A stretch of DNA of 64,000 bases, from NCBI GenBank assembly GCA_965240365.1, contig OZ251218.1, positions 2,232,001 through 2,296,000 on the forward strand. The letters are read 5' to 3'. Each line of letters starts with the position of its first letter. Within the stretch, counting starts at the first letter, position 1. The stretch is from G965240365 sp965240365. Lineage in GTDB: Bacteria; Pseudomonadota; Gammaproteobacteria; Eutrophobiales; Eutrophobiaceae. The position numbers were made by a program, and so were the translations under genes. This document shows positions 34,907-43,995 of the stretch, in pieces. Under the pieces are notes generated by a model, which worked only from the letters and a program-made list of their open reading frames with translations, searched no databases and was not told the DNA's origin.

Positions 34907-36804
34907 AGCGGAAAATATTTGCTATAGCCGTGATATTTCAAATAGAAGACCCGCGGGAAACCGGGCGCGGTATAAACCGCGTCATACCAGTGGCCATCGG
35001 GCAGTTGGGTGTCGAGCAGATAGTTGACGCCCTTGCGGATGGTCTCCGTGTCAGGGCCGTCCACGGCCAACAGCCCCAGCAATGCCCAGGCCGTCTGGAA
35101 GGCCGTGCTTTGAAACGGCCGGGGGTGCCGGGGCGGATAATAGCTGTCGTTGCTTTCGCCCCAGCCGCCATCGGCGTTTTGCATGTCCTGCAAATAGGCG
35201 ACGGCGCGGCGGATATAGTCCTGCTCCGGCGCTTCTCCGGCAATCTCCAGCGCGGACAGGACCGACCAGGCGCCATAGATATAGTTGGTCCCCCAACGGC
35301 CAAACCAGGAGCCGTCTTCCTCCTGTTTTTCCTTGAGATAATGGATCGCCCGCTGGATATGGGCCGCATATTTCTCCTTGTCGGCCAGACTCAAGAGGGC
35401 AATCACGCGGCCGGTCACATCGGCAGTGGGCGGGTCCAGCAGGGCGCCATGATCGGCAAAGGGGATGGCGTTTAGATAGTATTGGGTATTGTTGACCTCG
35501 AATGAGCCAAAACCGCCGCCACTGGACTGCATACCGGCCACCCAGTTGGCCGCGCGCCGGATGGATTCGGCGTAGCGCGGCTGGTCGGCGCGCTGCATGG
35601 CCCAGGCCACCATCGAGGTGTCATCCAGGTCCGGGTAGTAATAGTTGCTGTATTGAAAGGCCCAGCCGCCGCCGTCCAGACCGGGCCTGGCGATGCGCCA
35701 GTCGCCCGGTTCATCGGCCAGTTGTCTGTCTTTCAGCCAGTCGAGCGCCTGCTCGACCGCGGCGCTGTCGCCGGTTTCGATCAGCGCCTGGCTGGCCAGG
35801 CAGGTATCCCAGACCGGCGAGACGCAGGGCTGCACGTATTGACTGTTACCGCGCCGGCAGAGCAGGGCGTCAATGGCCCGGCGGGCCTTGCGGCGCACGG
35901 GGTGCTCTTTGGCATAGCCCCGGATGACCAGCGATTCAAACACGTTGACCATGGCCGGGAAGATGCCGCCGATGCCGTGTTCTTCATTCATCCTGGCAAG
36001 AAACCATTGTTCGCACTTGCGGATGGAGTACTGGCGCACGAATTTGGGCACCAGTTTTTCCAGCAGGCGGCCGGCATGGTCAAGCGTCAAAAACACGCGG
36101 CTGAGCGCCGTGGTCACCTTGAAATAGTGCTGCTCATCCTCCGGCGGGGTAATAAAAAGCTCGCGGATGTCTATCCCGCGCGGGTTGGCGGCCTCCGGCT
36201 TCATCGTGCAGAGGATGAATAACGGCACCATCACGGTGCGGGACCAATACGAGACCTTGTCGATATGAAACGGGAACCACTTCGGCAGGATGATGACCTC
36301 GGCCGGGATAAAGGGCGTGGCCCGCCAGGGCACCTGACCGAACAGGGCCATGGTAATGCGCGTGAACACATTGCAGTGGGCCGCGCCGCCATGATTCAGG
36401 ATCAGGTTTCTGGCGCGCGCCATGTGTTCCGCATGGGCATCGTCGCCCACCAGCTTGAGGGCGTAGTAGGCCTTGACGGAGCAGCTTATATCAAAATCCC
36501 CGCCGCTATAAAGCGTCCAGCCGCCTTCCTCGGTCTGCCGGTCACGCAGATAGCAGGCAATTTCCTGCTCGGTCTGGTCATCGACCTCGCCGGCGAAGTG
36601 ATTCATTAATATATATTCCGCCGGGATGGTGCAGTCCGCCTCCAGTTCATAGACCCAGTGACCGTCTTCATGCTGCTCGGTCAGCAGTTGCCCGCGCGCG
36701 GCCCGGATCGCGTCTTCCAGGCTGGGCCTCGACCTGGGCGCCGTGACCGGGGCAAGGGCCTCGGCGGGTTCGGTCTCGGCGACGGGTTGAATATGGAGCG
36801 TCAT
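34861..36804 (-). CDS. shc: Squalene-hopene cyclase
   Basis: 647-aa triterpene cyclase that folds squalene into hopene. The catalytic acid motif DxDD is in YYPDLDDTSMVAW near residue 392. QW repeats are clear: QEEDGSWFGRWG and QNADGGWGES. The C-terminal YHGYSKYFPLWALARY is typical. The start is ATG 36804; a TTG 14 codons upstream is the first frame start. It sits between squalene synthase (34 or more bp upstream) and hpnG (overlapping). The enzyme is a monotopic inner-membrane protein. Confidence 0.95.
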   Translation of the reverse strand: MTLHIQPVAETEPAEALAPVTAPRSRPSLEDAIRAARGQLLTEQHEDGHWVYELEADCTIPAEYILMNHFAGEVDDQTEQEIACYLRDRQTEEGGWTLYSGGDFDISCSVKAYYALKLVGDDAHAEHMARARNLILNHGGAAHCNVFTRITMALFGQVPWRATPFIPAEVIILPKWFPFHIDKVSYWSRTVMVPLFILCTMKPEAANPRGIDIRELFITPPEDEQHYFKVTTALSRVFLTLDHAGRLLEKLVPKFVRQYSIRKCEQWFLARMNEEHGIGGIFPAMVNVFESLVIRGYAKEHPVRRKARRAIDALLCRRGNSQYVQPCVSPVWDTCLASQALIETGDSAAVEQALDWLKDRQLADEPGDWRIARPGLDGGGWAFQYSNYYYPDLDDTSMVAWAMQRADQPRYAESIRRAANWVAGMQSSGGGFGSFEVNNTQYYLNAIPFADHGALLDPPTADVTGRVIALLSLADKEKYAAHIQRAIHYLKEKQEEDGSWFGRWGTNYIYGAWSVLSALEIAGEAPEQDYIRRAVAYLQDMQNADGGWGESNDSYYPPRHPRPFQSTAFQTAWALLGLLAVDGPDTETIRKGVNYLLDTQLPDGHWYDAVYTAPGFPRVFYLKYHGYSKYFPLWALARYRNRLAEQA

Positions 36805-36880
36805 CGACAGAAGGCTTGCGGGTCGTTTTTGCCTGAGGCGGCACAAAATGACGCGCCGGCATGGTCTTTATGGTTATTAT

Positions 36881-37990
36881 TCATTGAGATAGTTTCCCCG
36901 TGGCGCCCTGACTACTGGCAAGCGCCGAATTTTCACTTAGTGTCTCACGAATGGCGGCCATAGGCAAATGTCTGCCCAGAAATCGGAACAGATAATGCAG
37001 CATCCGATCCCGGCCGGCCAGCAGGCCAGTTAAAACCACGATCAGCCTCACGCTGCGGCGGCTGATCTTGACCTGCCGGCCCCGGCTGAAATTCGGATTT
37101 TGCCGAATCTTGTCCAATGTCATTACCGCCATGCCCGCGGCCCACAAACAAAAGCGGCGCAGGCCCTTTTCCTCGGGCGGGATCATCAGGCTATAACGCA
37201 GGGCGTTGTCGATATGCCGGTGAGCGATGCCCAGTAATTCTGTCAGGGCCGCCTCAAAGCCGGGCGCGTTTTGGCCGGGGATTTTTTTGGTAATATCGAC
37301 CCGGTGTTTATTAAAGACATCCCGCGGCAGCCAGCAGGCGCCGCGTTCGTGATCTTCCCAAATATCCTTGAGGATATTGGTCATCTGCAAGCCCTGCCCA
37401 AAGGAAACGCCAAGTTGCATCAAGGTCGCCCGGTGTTGGTCAAGCGTCGGCGAATAGTCACAGAAGAGTTCGGTCAACATCTCGCCCACGACCCCCGCGA
37501 CGTGATAACAATAGCGCCCCAGATCCTCCAGATCGGCCACGCCGTCCAGCGTCTCGGCCTCCTGATAGTGCGCCATGCCGGCCGCCATGATCGAGACGCA
37601 GCGCGCCAGCGCGGCCCGCTGGCGCGGATTAAAGCCGCGGGTAATGCGGATCACCGCCGCGATATTGGCGATCAGGTCGTGCTCGGCCTTGCTGGCCGCG
37701 GCCGACAGCCGGGGGAAAAGCGCCGCCGAGAAACGGTCCGGATCCAGTTCGCCCTCGACCACCTTGACGAAGCGTTCGGCATAGTCACGCTTGGCTTCGG
37801 CAGACAGGGTCTTGTCATCTTCTATGGTGTCGGCAATACGGCACAGCAGATAGGCATTTCCCACGACCCGGCAGAGCGGCGCCGGCAGTTCGGGGATCGT
37901 CAGGGCAAAGGTCCGCGACACATGCTGCAAAATCTCATCCTGATAGGCATCGTCATCAAGCCGGGTCTGAAAGGCGGTCCTGGGTTTCAT
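36881..37990 (-). CDS. Squalene synthase (farnesyl-diphosphate farnesyltransferase type)
   Basis: 369 aa, joining two farnesyl diphosphates to squalene. The two aspartate-rich motifs are CRIADTIEDD near residue 50 and NILKDIWEDHERG near 200. Other conserved parts are HVSRTFALTIPELP and AHYQEAETLDGVADLEDLGRYCYHVAG. The combination resembles eukaryote-like one-step squalene synthases seen in some methanotrophs more than the three-enzyme HpnCDE route, and no hpnC or hpnE is present here. The start is ATG 37990. It leads the shc-hpnG transcription unit. Confidence 0.87.
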   Translation of the reverse strand: MKPRTAFQTRLDDDAYQDEILQHVSRTFALTIPELPAPLCRVVGNAYLLCRIADTIEDDKTLSAEAKRDYAERFVKVVEGELDPDRFSAALFPRLSAAASKAEHDLIANIAAVIRITRGFNPRQRAALARCVSIMAAGMAHYQEAETLDGVADLEDLGRYCYHVAGVVGEMLTELFCDYSPTLDQHRATLMQLGVSFGQGLQMTNILKDIWEDHERGACWLPRDVFNKHRVDITKKIPGQNAPGFEAALTELLGIAHRHIDNALRYSLMIPPEEKGLRRFCLWAAGMAVMTLDKIRQNPNFSRGRQVKISRRSVRLIVVLTGLLAGRDRMLHYLFRFLGRHLPMAAIRETLSENSALASSQGATGKLSQ

Positions 37991-38094
37991 CGTGATGTTG
38001 TCTTTGTTTTTATCATGGCGATTAAATGGTTTGCCCGAGGCAGTTAAGCAAAAGCCGGGCAACGCAGGCATTGTCTTGATGTGTCCGCCCCCCG

Positions 38095-38300
38095 TGGTCA
38101 TTCCCGCTTGAGCGTTAATGTATCATAATAAACCATTGGATTCCGACTGTTGTCCGGATTCAATACTTATTGAGACAAATTAGACAGGCAGGTTAAACAG
38201 ATTATGTGTGGTTTTGGTTGGTCCTGTTGCTGGCGGGCGGGAATGATGTGAAGCCAAAACAACACCCCATCGTCATTCCGGCTTTCGCCGTAATGACGGC
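38095..38300. repeat. Degenerate repeat block between squalene synthase and DUF5397 gene
   Basis: In the 412-bp divergent gap: tcattcccgcttgagcgttaatg, a decayed copy of the cattggattcc module, and agccaaaacaacaccccatcgtcattccggctttcgccg. Promoters for both directions should lie here but I cannot assign them. Confidence 0.6.
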
Positions 38301-38402
38301 ACAGCGTATCCATCCTCTGCACCGCTGTTTTCAAAACTGTTTTTGCAATAATATTTCTGACCGGCTAATATACTGCGGGTTTTGACAATTTCGAGAGCGG
38401 TT

Positions 38403-38603
38403 ATGCAGACAGAGTCTTTCCCATCCCCCGAGCTACTCGGCCAGTTTCGCCGGTTTGGCGAACTCGGGCCTGCCTATAAGATATTAATGCCCATTCGCCC
38501 TGTTGATAACAATGACTGGCTGCTCCTTATTCAGTTGACTGAAACCGGCGAAGAGATTGAATATCGCTATTCCCGCCTTGCAAAAGATCCGATAGCCTGC
38601 TGA
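38403..38603 (+). CDS. DUF5397-like small protein
   Basis: 66 aa from ATG 38403. The pattern LLGQFRRFGELGPAYKILMPI...NDWLLLIQLTETGEEIEYRYS matches my memory of the DUF5397 family. Function is unknown; relatives often stand next to small toxin or DNA-binding genes, but none is adjacent here. It is 85 bp before the fucose synthase gene. Confidence 0.65.
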   Translation: MQTESFPSPELLGQFRRFGELGPAYKILMPIRPVDNNDWLLLIQLTETGEEIEYRYSRLAKDPIAC

Positions 38604-38688
38604 TGTTTGCCAAGCACAAAATCCTGGATTCGTAGAAAAAAGACTTAAACCGGGCTATATCAATCCCGAAAAATATTTACGTATGTAA

Positions 38689-39633
38689 ATGCAAAAAGAT
38701 TCACGAATTTATGTCGCGGGCCATACCGGTTTGGTGGGCAGCGCGATATGCCGCTATCTGCACAAGCATAAATTCACTAACCTCATTGTCCGCTCCCATG
38801 CCGAACTCGACTTGATGGCGCAAACCGAGGTCGAGCGGTTTTTTGAAGCAACAAGGCCGGAATATGTGTTTGACGCTGCGGCGGTGGTGGGGGGCATCCA
38901 GGCCAATGCGGCCAGGCCGGTTGAGTTTCTGCGTGATAATCTGTTAATACAGACCCATCTTATTGATACGGCCTGTAAATATGAGGCAAAAAAACTGGCC
39001 TTTCTGGGCTCCACCTGCATCTATCCGCGTGATTGCCCGCAGCCGATAAAAGAGGAATATCTGCTCACGGGCCCGCTGGAAGAAACTAATCAGTGGTATG
39101 CGATAGCCAAGATTGCGGGGCTCAAACTTTGTCAGGCCTACCAAAGACAATACGGCTTTAATGCCATCGCGTTGATGCCGACCAATCTCTACGGGCCGGG
39201 CGATAATTTCAGCCTGCCCGGTTCGCATGTCCTGCCGGCCTTGATCAGAAAATTCCATGAGGCCAGGCTCAGGCAGGCCGAAACGGTGGAAGTCTGGGGC
39301 TCCGGGCGGCCCTGCCGGGAATTTCTGTATGTTGACGACCTGGCCGAGGCGGCCGTCTTTCTCATGCGGAATTATAATGATCCCTCGATCATCAATATCG
39401 GCGTGGGCAAAGACATCAGTATTATGGCGCTGGCCGATTTAATAAAAAACACGGTGGGCTATAAAGGCGACATTGTCTTTAATACCGGCCAGCCGGATGG
39501 CACACCCAGAAAGCTGTGCGATGTAAGCAGGCTGAGGCAACTGGGCTGGCAAAGCAGCACGTCACTGCGCCGGGGTATTGAGTTGACTTATGCCTGGTTT
39601 TGCAGGCATTATGGTAAGGAAGCTCTGATTTAA
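38689..39633 (+). CDS. fcl: GDP-L-fucose synthase-like epimerase/reductase
   Basis: 314-aa short-chain dehydrogenase that converts GDP-4-keto-6-deoxymannose to GDP-L-fucose. Rossmann motif GHTGLVGSAI near residue 11; catalytic serine in GSTCIYPRD and YxxxK in YAIAK near 141-145; the SLPGSHVLPALIRKFHEA stretch is specific for the family. The partner gmd gene is not in the window. The final codons (EALI, stop) lie inside the 165-bp MITE-like element that begins at 39617. Confidence 0.9.
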   Translation: MQKDSRIYVAGHTGLVGSAICRYLHKHKFTNLIVRSHAELDLMAQTEVERFFEATRPEYVFDAAAVVGGIQANAARPVEFLRDNLLIQTHLIDTACKYEAKKLAFLGSTCIYPRDCPQPIKEEYLLTGPLEETNQWYAIAKIAGLKLCQAYQRQYGFNAIALMPTNLYGPGDNFSLPGSHVLPALIRKFHEARLRQAETVEVWGSGRPCREFLYVDDLAEAAVFLMRNYNDPSIINIGVGKDISIMALADLIKNTVGYKGDIVFNTGQPDGTPRKLCDVSRLRQLGWQSSTSLRRGIELTYAWFCRHYGKEALI

Positions 39634-39657
39634 TCAGAGTTTTATGCGGCATAGGGA

Positions 39658-39676
39658 CCTGCCTGCTGCAGGCAGG
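39658..39676. repeat. 19-bp palindrome inserted in MITE copy A (site 1)
   Basis: CCTGCCTG-ctg-CAGGCAGG between ataggga and tgtgccgcccc. MITE copy B has caggga directly followed by agtgccgcccc, so this is an insertion. Confidence 0.88.
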
Positions 39677-39730
39677 TGTGCCGCCCCAAATCAATAACCT
39701 GGCATTGACGTCAGTCATTGATTTTGAAGC

Positions 39731-39749
39731 CCTGCCTGCTACAGGCAGG
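39731..39749. repeat. 19-bp palindrome inserted in MITE copy A (site 2)
   Basis: CCTGCCTG-cta-CAGGCAGG after attttgaagc. Copy B reads attttgaagt-aaggtgaaaat with no palindrome. Confidence 0.88.
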
Positions 39750-40042
39750 AGGGTGAAAATGCAATTTTCACCCCGCGTGCTCTGGGAAGTTCAGGATGGA
39801 CTTATTCAGAGTTGCCTTAAGGACTCCGGCTCCGATCCGGCGTGTCTGCCTGTGGCAGGCCCGCCGGAATAATGTAAAACAGGAAGCCCGGAAACCGTTA
39901 TCTGTGAAGACGCCTGCGAGGGGCAGGCGAGGCAATCTCAAATAACTCATTAGTATTTTTTACCGGGCTGACATGCTATACAGCTTCACACGCACAATCT
40001 CGCTGGCGGGATGCCCGTCGGCTTTAACCGGAACTGCGTCAG

Positions 40043-40729
40043 GTGAATGACCCTGCCGATCTAAACAAGATAGTCGATGCGGATCCCGGCGATTGTCGCG
40101 CTGAAGCCGGTCGCGGCCTGCTGGCAAAGCGGCTGTTCGACATTTTTGCAAGCGCAACCGGCCTGGCCGTGCTCATGCCGGCGCTGCTTTTGATCGCGCT
40201 GGCGCTGAAGATTGATTCGCGCGGCCCCGTTTTCTTTCGCCAGATTCGCGTTGGCCGCTATGGTAAAGAATTTCGAATCCATAAATTCCGCACCATGGTC
40301 ACGGGCGCCGAGCACATGACGGAAAGGCACATTACCGCGGCGCAAGACGCGCGCGTCACCCGCGTGGGTCATTTATTGCGGCGCTACAAGCTGGATGAAT
40401 TGCCTCAATTGATCGATGTCGTGAGGGGCAGCATGAGTCTGGTCGGCCCGCGCCCGCAAGTGCCGGCTCAAATCGAGCTTTACCCCCTTGCCATACGCAA
40501 GCTGATCCTGGCGGTCAGGCCCGGAATCACCGGCCTGGCCACCCTTGAATTCAAACATGAACACGAAATCCTCGTACGATACGAAGATGCCGAACGCGCC
40601 TATATCGAAAAAATCATGCCGGCCAAGCTGGCGCGCAACATCGAATACCTGCGCCGCCGAAGTTTCTGGGGCGACATCAAGATTATCCTGGCAACATTGC
40701 ATGTCGTCTTCCGCGGGCCGAAGCAATAG
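40043..40729 (+). CDS. Bacterial sugar transferase (undecaprenyl-phosphate type)
   Basis: 228 aa. One N-terminal membrane helix (LAVLMPALLLIALALKI), then the PF02397-type catalytic part: GPVFFRQIRVGRYGKEF, IHKFRTM, LRRYKLDELPQLIDVV, GSMSLVGPRPQVP and RPGITGLATLE. It would start surface polysaccharide synthesis by loading a sugar phosphate on the lipid carrier. The start codon is GTG. It is separated from fcl by the MITE and about 225 bp of sequence without a gene. Confidence 0.88.
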   Translation: MNDPADLNKIVDADPGDCRAEAGRGLLAKRLFDIFASATGLAVLMPALLLIALALKIDSRGPVFFRQIRVGRYGKEFRIHKFRTMVTGAEHMTERHITAAQDARVTRVGHLLRRYKLDELPQLIDVVRGSMSLVGPRPQVPAQIELYPLAIRKLILAVRPGITGLATLEFKHEHEILVRYEDAERAYIEKIMPAKLARNIEYLRRRSFWGDIKIILATLHVVFRGPKQ

Positions 40730-40859
40730 CGCGGGAAATCCTGCTGTCTTCTAATCGGGAAGCGGTTGATGAGCCCATCGGCCTGAATCCTTATGCATCC
40801 GGGCGACCGCCACAAGTCCATTCCCGAGATGAATCCCGGTCTATGGCGGAATATTCCAG

Positions 40860-41275
40860 TTGCCCTTGTCGTCATTCCAGCCTGCCTGCAGCAGGCAGGC
40901 CCGACTGGGCTGAAAAGCCCGAAGGCACGATAGAGCGACAGGGGCGCGGTTCTCATTGAGGCCCGGGGACAATGATTCCCCAACACAGAGGCCGGATAGT
41001 CGTATGCAGTCTTATTTTACCGTTACTGAATAATCAGCTTGCAAACTACGAGGTGTACATATAGGCCGGAATGACGACAAGACGTAGATGGTAAAGCGGC
41101 ACCTGCTTGCGGCGGGTTGAAATGAGGGGATAGAAAGAATAACAGGTTTGCTGTAAAGCGTGCTTCTCTCTCCATCGTCATTCCGGCGAAAGCCGGAATC
41201 CAGAAAGGCGGGCCGGGATGTTGGGTGAATTTTGATGCCTGCTCTTGCAGGGATGACAACAAGACGTAAGCGACA
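40860..41275. repeat. Repeat-bearing intergenic region before chrA
   Basis: In the 555-bp gap: gtcattccag followed by a 19-bp palindrome (40881-40899), the intact hairpin cattccggcgaaagccggaa at 41179-41198, and ggcgggccgggatgttggg. The intact hairpin is the empty site matching the interrupted copy at 61151-61189. No gene seen. Confidence 0.7.
40881..40899. repeat. 19-bp palindrome, CCTGCCTG-cag-CAGGCAGG
   Basis: It is placed immediately after gtcattccag, the left arm of the dispersed hairpin; the right arm of that hairpin is lost or degenerate. Confidence 0.85.
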
Positions 41276-41284
41276 GATCTATTT

Positions 41285-42427
41285 ATGAAAAAAGTCTGGG
41301 AAGTCTTCTACCGGTTCCTCGCCCTGGGGTGCGTGAGCTTTGGCGGCCCGGCCGCCCATATCGGTTACTTTCAGAAGACCTTCGTTGAAAAACTGAAATG
41401 GATCGATATCGAGGCTTACGCCAGGCTGGTTTCTTTAAGCCAGTTTCTGCCCGGGCCGGGCTCAAGCCAGATCGGCTTCTGCATCGGTCTGCGCCGGGCC
41501 GGCCTCGCGGGCGCTGTCGCGGCCTTTATCGGCTTCACCACGCCCTCTTTCCTGTTGCTGTATTTGCTTGCCACTCTGGAACCCGGCGCGGCGGCCGGAC
41601 ACTGGTCCGGCGGCGTGATCAGCAGCCTGAAACTGCTGGCCGTTATCGTGGTCGCCGATGCCACCCTAACCATGTTCAAAACCTTTTGCGCGGAAAGGCT
41701 GGCGGCCGGCATAATGGCGCTCACGAGCGTGCTGTTGTTAATCGCGCCGGGGTCTTTGAGCCAGATCGCCGCCTTAATCCTGGCCGCCGGCATCGGCATG
41801 GCCTTTTATAACAGCGAAGCGCCCGCCGCTGCCGGCCAGGGAAAGATCGCCGTTTTCCCGCTGGCGTTATTTATTATCTTATTCGCCGGCCTGCCCGTGC
41901 TTGCGTTTAGCTCGGCGTGGTTCGATCTGGCGGCTTCCTTCTACCAGGCCGGCAGCCTGGTATTCGGCGGCGGCCATGTGGTGTTGCCGTTGCTGCAACA
42001 ATCCGTGGGCGAGGCGGTCGGCGCCGATCGTTTCCTGACCGGTTATGCCGCCGCTCAGGCCGTGCCGGGGCCGATGTTCAGTCTGGCCGCATTTCTGGGC
42101 GCGGAACTGTCGGCGGCCCAACCGCTGGCCGCCGCCTTGCTGGCGACCCTGGCAATCTTCCTGCCGGGCTTTCTGCTGGTGCTCAGCTTGCAGGGCACCT
42201 GGGAATCGCTGGCGACAAAACCCGCGATCGCGGGCGCGGCCTGGGGGATCAACGCGGCCGTGGTGGGTTTATTGCTGGCCGCGCTGTATCGGCCCGTGTT
42301 CAGCAGCGCCGTTCATTCACCGATTGAAATGGCGCTGGTCATCGCCGGTTTCTTCGCGCTGAACCGCCTGCGGGTAACGGTATTGATGCTGGTTATAAGT
42401 TTTGCCTTGATCGGCCTCGTAATCTGA
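41285..42427 (+). CDS. chrA: Chromate transporter, ChrA family (two-domain)
   Basis: 380-aa polytopic membrane protein with two homologous CHR halves. The first has CVSFGGPAAHIGYFQKTFVE, SLSQFLPGPGSSQIG and GFTTPSFLLLY; the second has SLVFGGGHVVLPLLQQ and AAQAVPGPMFSLAAFLG. The family exports chromate, though many members may carry other anions. It stands alone between repeat DNA and amiC. Confidence 0.92.
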   Translation: MKKVWEVFYRFLALGCVSFGGPAAHIGYFQKTFVEKLKWIDIEAYARLVSLSQFLPGPGSSQIGFCIGLRRAGLAGAVAAFIGFTTPSFLLLYLLATLEPGAAAGHWSGGVISSLKLLAVIVVADATLTMFKTFCAERLAAGIMALTSVLLLIAPGSLSQIAALILAAGIGMAFYNSEAPAAAGQGKIAVFPLALFIILFAGLPVLAFSSAWFDLAASFYQAGSLVFGGGHVVLPLLQQSVGEAVGADRFLTGYAAAQAVPGPMFSLAAFLGAELSAAQPLAAALLATLAIFLPGFLLVLSLQGTWESLATKPAIAGAAWGINAAVVGLLLAALYRPVFSSAVHSPIEMALVIAGFFALNRLRVTVLMLVISFALIGLVI

Positions 42428-42693
42428 TAGTTGCTATGTTTGCCGCCGCACAACTCGCAGCTATCGTGATCTGGTTCTTATTAAGCACTGAAATCCATCT
42501 CGTGGTCCCTGCCCTGAATATCGGACTGTGCCCGCCAGCCCAGTATCCTAATGATTCTCGCAAGCACAGAAATACTTTAACATTAGTTATAAAAAACGCG
42601 GATTTAAGTTGATTTTTTAAGAAATTTTTGAAATTATGCGCCGAACATTCAGATAAAAAACAGTAAAAGGTAAAAAAACCGTTTTTGTCACCC

Positions 42694-43986
42694 ATGCGCG
42701 CACTGTTGTTTAACTGTTTCATTTTTCTGGCGGCCGGTCTTCATGCCCAGACCGTCACGATCGAGAGCCTGCGGGTCTGGGCCGCGCCCGATGGCACGCG
42801 GGTGGTGTTTGATGTCAGCGCGCCGGTTGAATTTCGTGTCTTCTCGCTCAAATCTCCCCATCGCACGGTCATCGACCTGAAGAATACCCGGCTACAGGAA
42901 AAACCGGCTCAGCCCGGTTTCGCGGACAAGTATCTGCGGCGCATCCGCGCGGCGGCGCGCAATGATAACGACCTGCGGGTGGTGCTCGATTTGAAGCAAT
43001 TTGCCGCGCACACGAGCTTTCAACTCAAACCCAATCAGCATTACGGACACCGGCTAGTCATCGATCTGCATGGCGGCGCGGCCAAAACGGCGGCCGTGGC
43101 CGCGAAGCCGGCGCCCGCGCCGGAGCGGCCGCGCGATGTGATCATTGCCATAGACGCCGGTCATGGCGGAGAAGATCCCGGCGCCATTGGGCCGGGCGGC
43201 ACTTATGAAAAAGACGTGGTGTTGCAGATCGCCAGAGAACTGGCCAGGAGGGTCAACAGGGAGCGGGGCATGCGCGCGGTGTTGACCCGCGAGGGCGATT
43301 ATTATATGTCTCTGCGCAAACGCATCATCAGCGCCCGCCGGCACAAGGCCGATTTATTCATCTCGATCCATGCCGACGCCTTTCGCAACCGCAGGGTGCA
43401 GGGCGCCTCGGTCTATGTCCTGTCCAGACGCGGGGCCAGCAGCGAGGCGGCCCGCTGGCTGGCCGAACGCGAGAATGCCGCGGACCTGGTCGGCGGCGTG
43501 AGCCTGGATGACAAGGACGATGTGCTGGCCTCCGTGTTGCTGGACTTGTCGCAAACGGCCAGCCTTGAGGCCAGTATCGACATCGCCGATCGGGTGTTAA
43601 AGGGCCTGCAAAGGGTCGGCAAGGTGCATAAAAAGAGCATCCAGTCGGCCGGTTTTGTGGTCTTGAAATCGCCGGACATCCCTTCCATACTGATCGAAAC
43701 CGCGTTTATTTCAAACCCGTCCGAGGAAAAAAAGCTGTTGAGCCGCAAACACCGGAATAATCTGGCCGGGGCCATCGTGATCGGCCTGCGCGGTTATTTT
43801 CGTGATTTCGCACCGGCCGGTACCCTGCTGGCCGCAAGACAGCATGTCATCGCGCGGGGCGAGACATTGTCCGCCATCGCCCAGCGTTACCGGGTCTCGA
43901 CCAGCGCCTTGAAGCAATACAACGGTCTCAACGGCGACCGGGTGCGGGCCGGACAAACCCTCAGTATCCCCGCCAGCGGCACTTGA
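42694..43986 (+). CDS. amiC: N-acetylmuramoyl-L-alanine amidase with AMIN and LysM domains
   Basis: 430-aa periplasmic amidase that cleaves septal peptidoglycan. Signal peptide MRALLFNCFIFLAAGLHAQ; AMIN domain about 20-125 (RVVFDVSAPVEFRVF, HRTVIDLKNTRL); Amidase_3 domain about 150-370 with zinc motifs IAIDAGHGGEDPGAIGPGG, HADAFRNRRV and ILIETAFISNPSEE; C-terminal LysM (HVIARGETLSAIAQRYRVS). The ATG 42694 is chosen over TTG 42685. It precedes mutL by 9 bp, a usual gammaproteobacterial arrangement; LysM is absent from enterobacterial AmiC. Confidence 0.93.
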   Translation: MRALLFNCFIFLAAGLHAQTVTIESLRVWAAPDGTRVVFDVSAPVEFRVFSLKSPHRTVIDLKNTRLQEKPAQPGFADKYLRRIRAAARNDNDLRVVLDLKQFAAHTSFQLKPNQHYGHRLVIDLHGGAAKTAAVAAKPAPAPERPRDVIIAIDAGHGGEDPGAIGPGGTYEKDVVLQIARELARRVNRERGMRAVLTREGDYYMSLRKRIISARRHKADLFISIHADAFRNRRVQGASVYVLSRRGASSEAARWLAERENAADLVGGVSLDDKDDVLASVLLDLSQTASLEASIDIADRVLKGLQRVGKVHKKSIQSAGFVVLKSPDIPSILIETAFISNPSEEKKLLSRKHRNNLAGAIVIGLRGYFRDFAPAGTLLAARQHVIARGETLSAIAQRYRVSTSALKQYNGLNGDRVRAGQTLSIPASGT

Positions 43987-43995
43987 TGGCGGGCC

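Larger units (their letters stand above)
39617..39817. mobile_element. MITE-like element, copy A (carries two 19-bp palindromes)
   Basis: The ends are inverted: it begins aggaagctctgatt and finishes ttcagagttgcct. The interior matches the copy at 48374-48557 along its whole length (catagggA..., tgccgcccc, gacgtcagtcat, attttgaag, gatggacttattcagag). Without its two palindromes it is about 163 bp, close to the other copy. No coding capacity, so it needs a transposase elsewhere. Its left end provides the stop codon of the fucose synthase gene. Confidence 0.8.
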
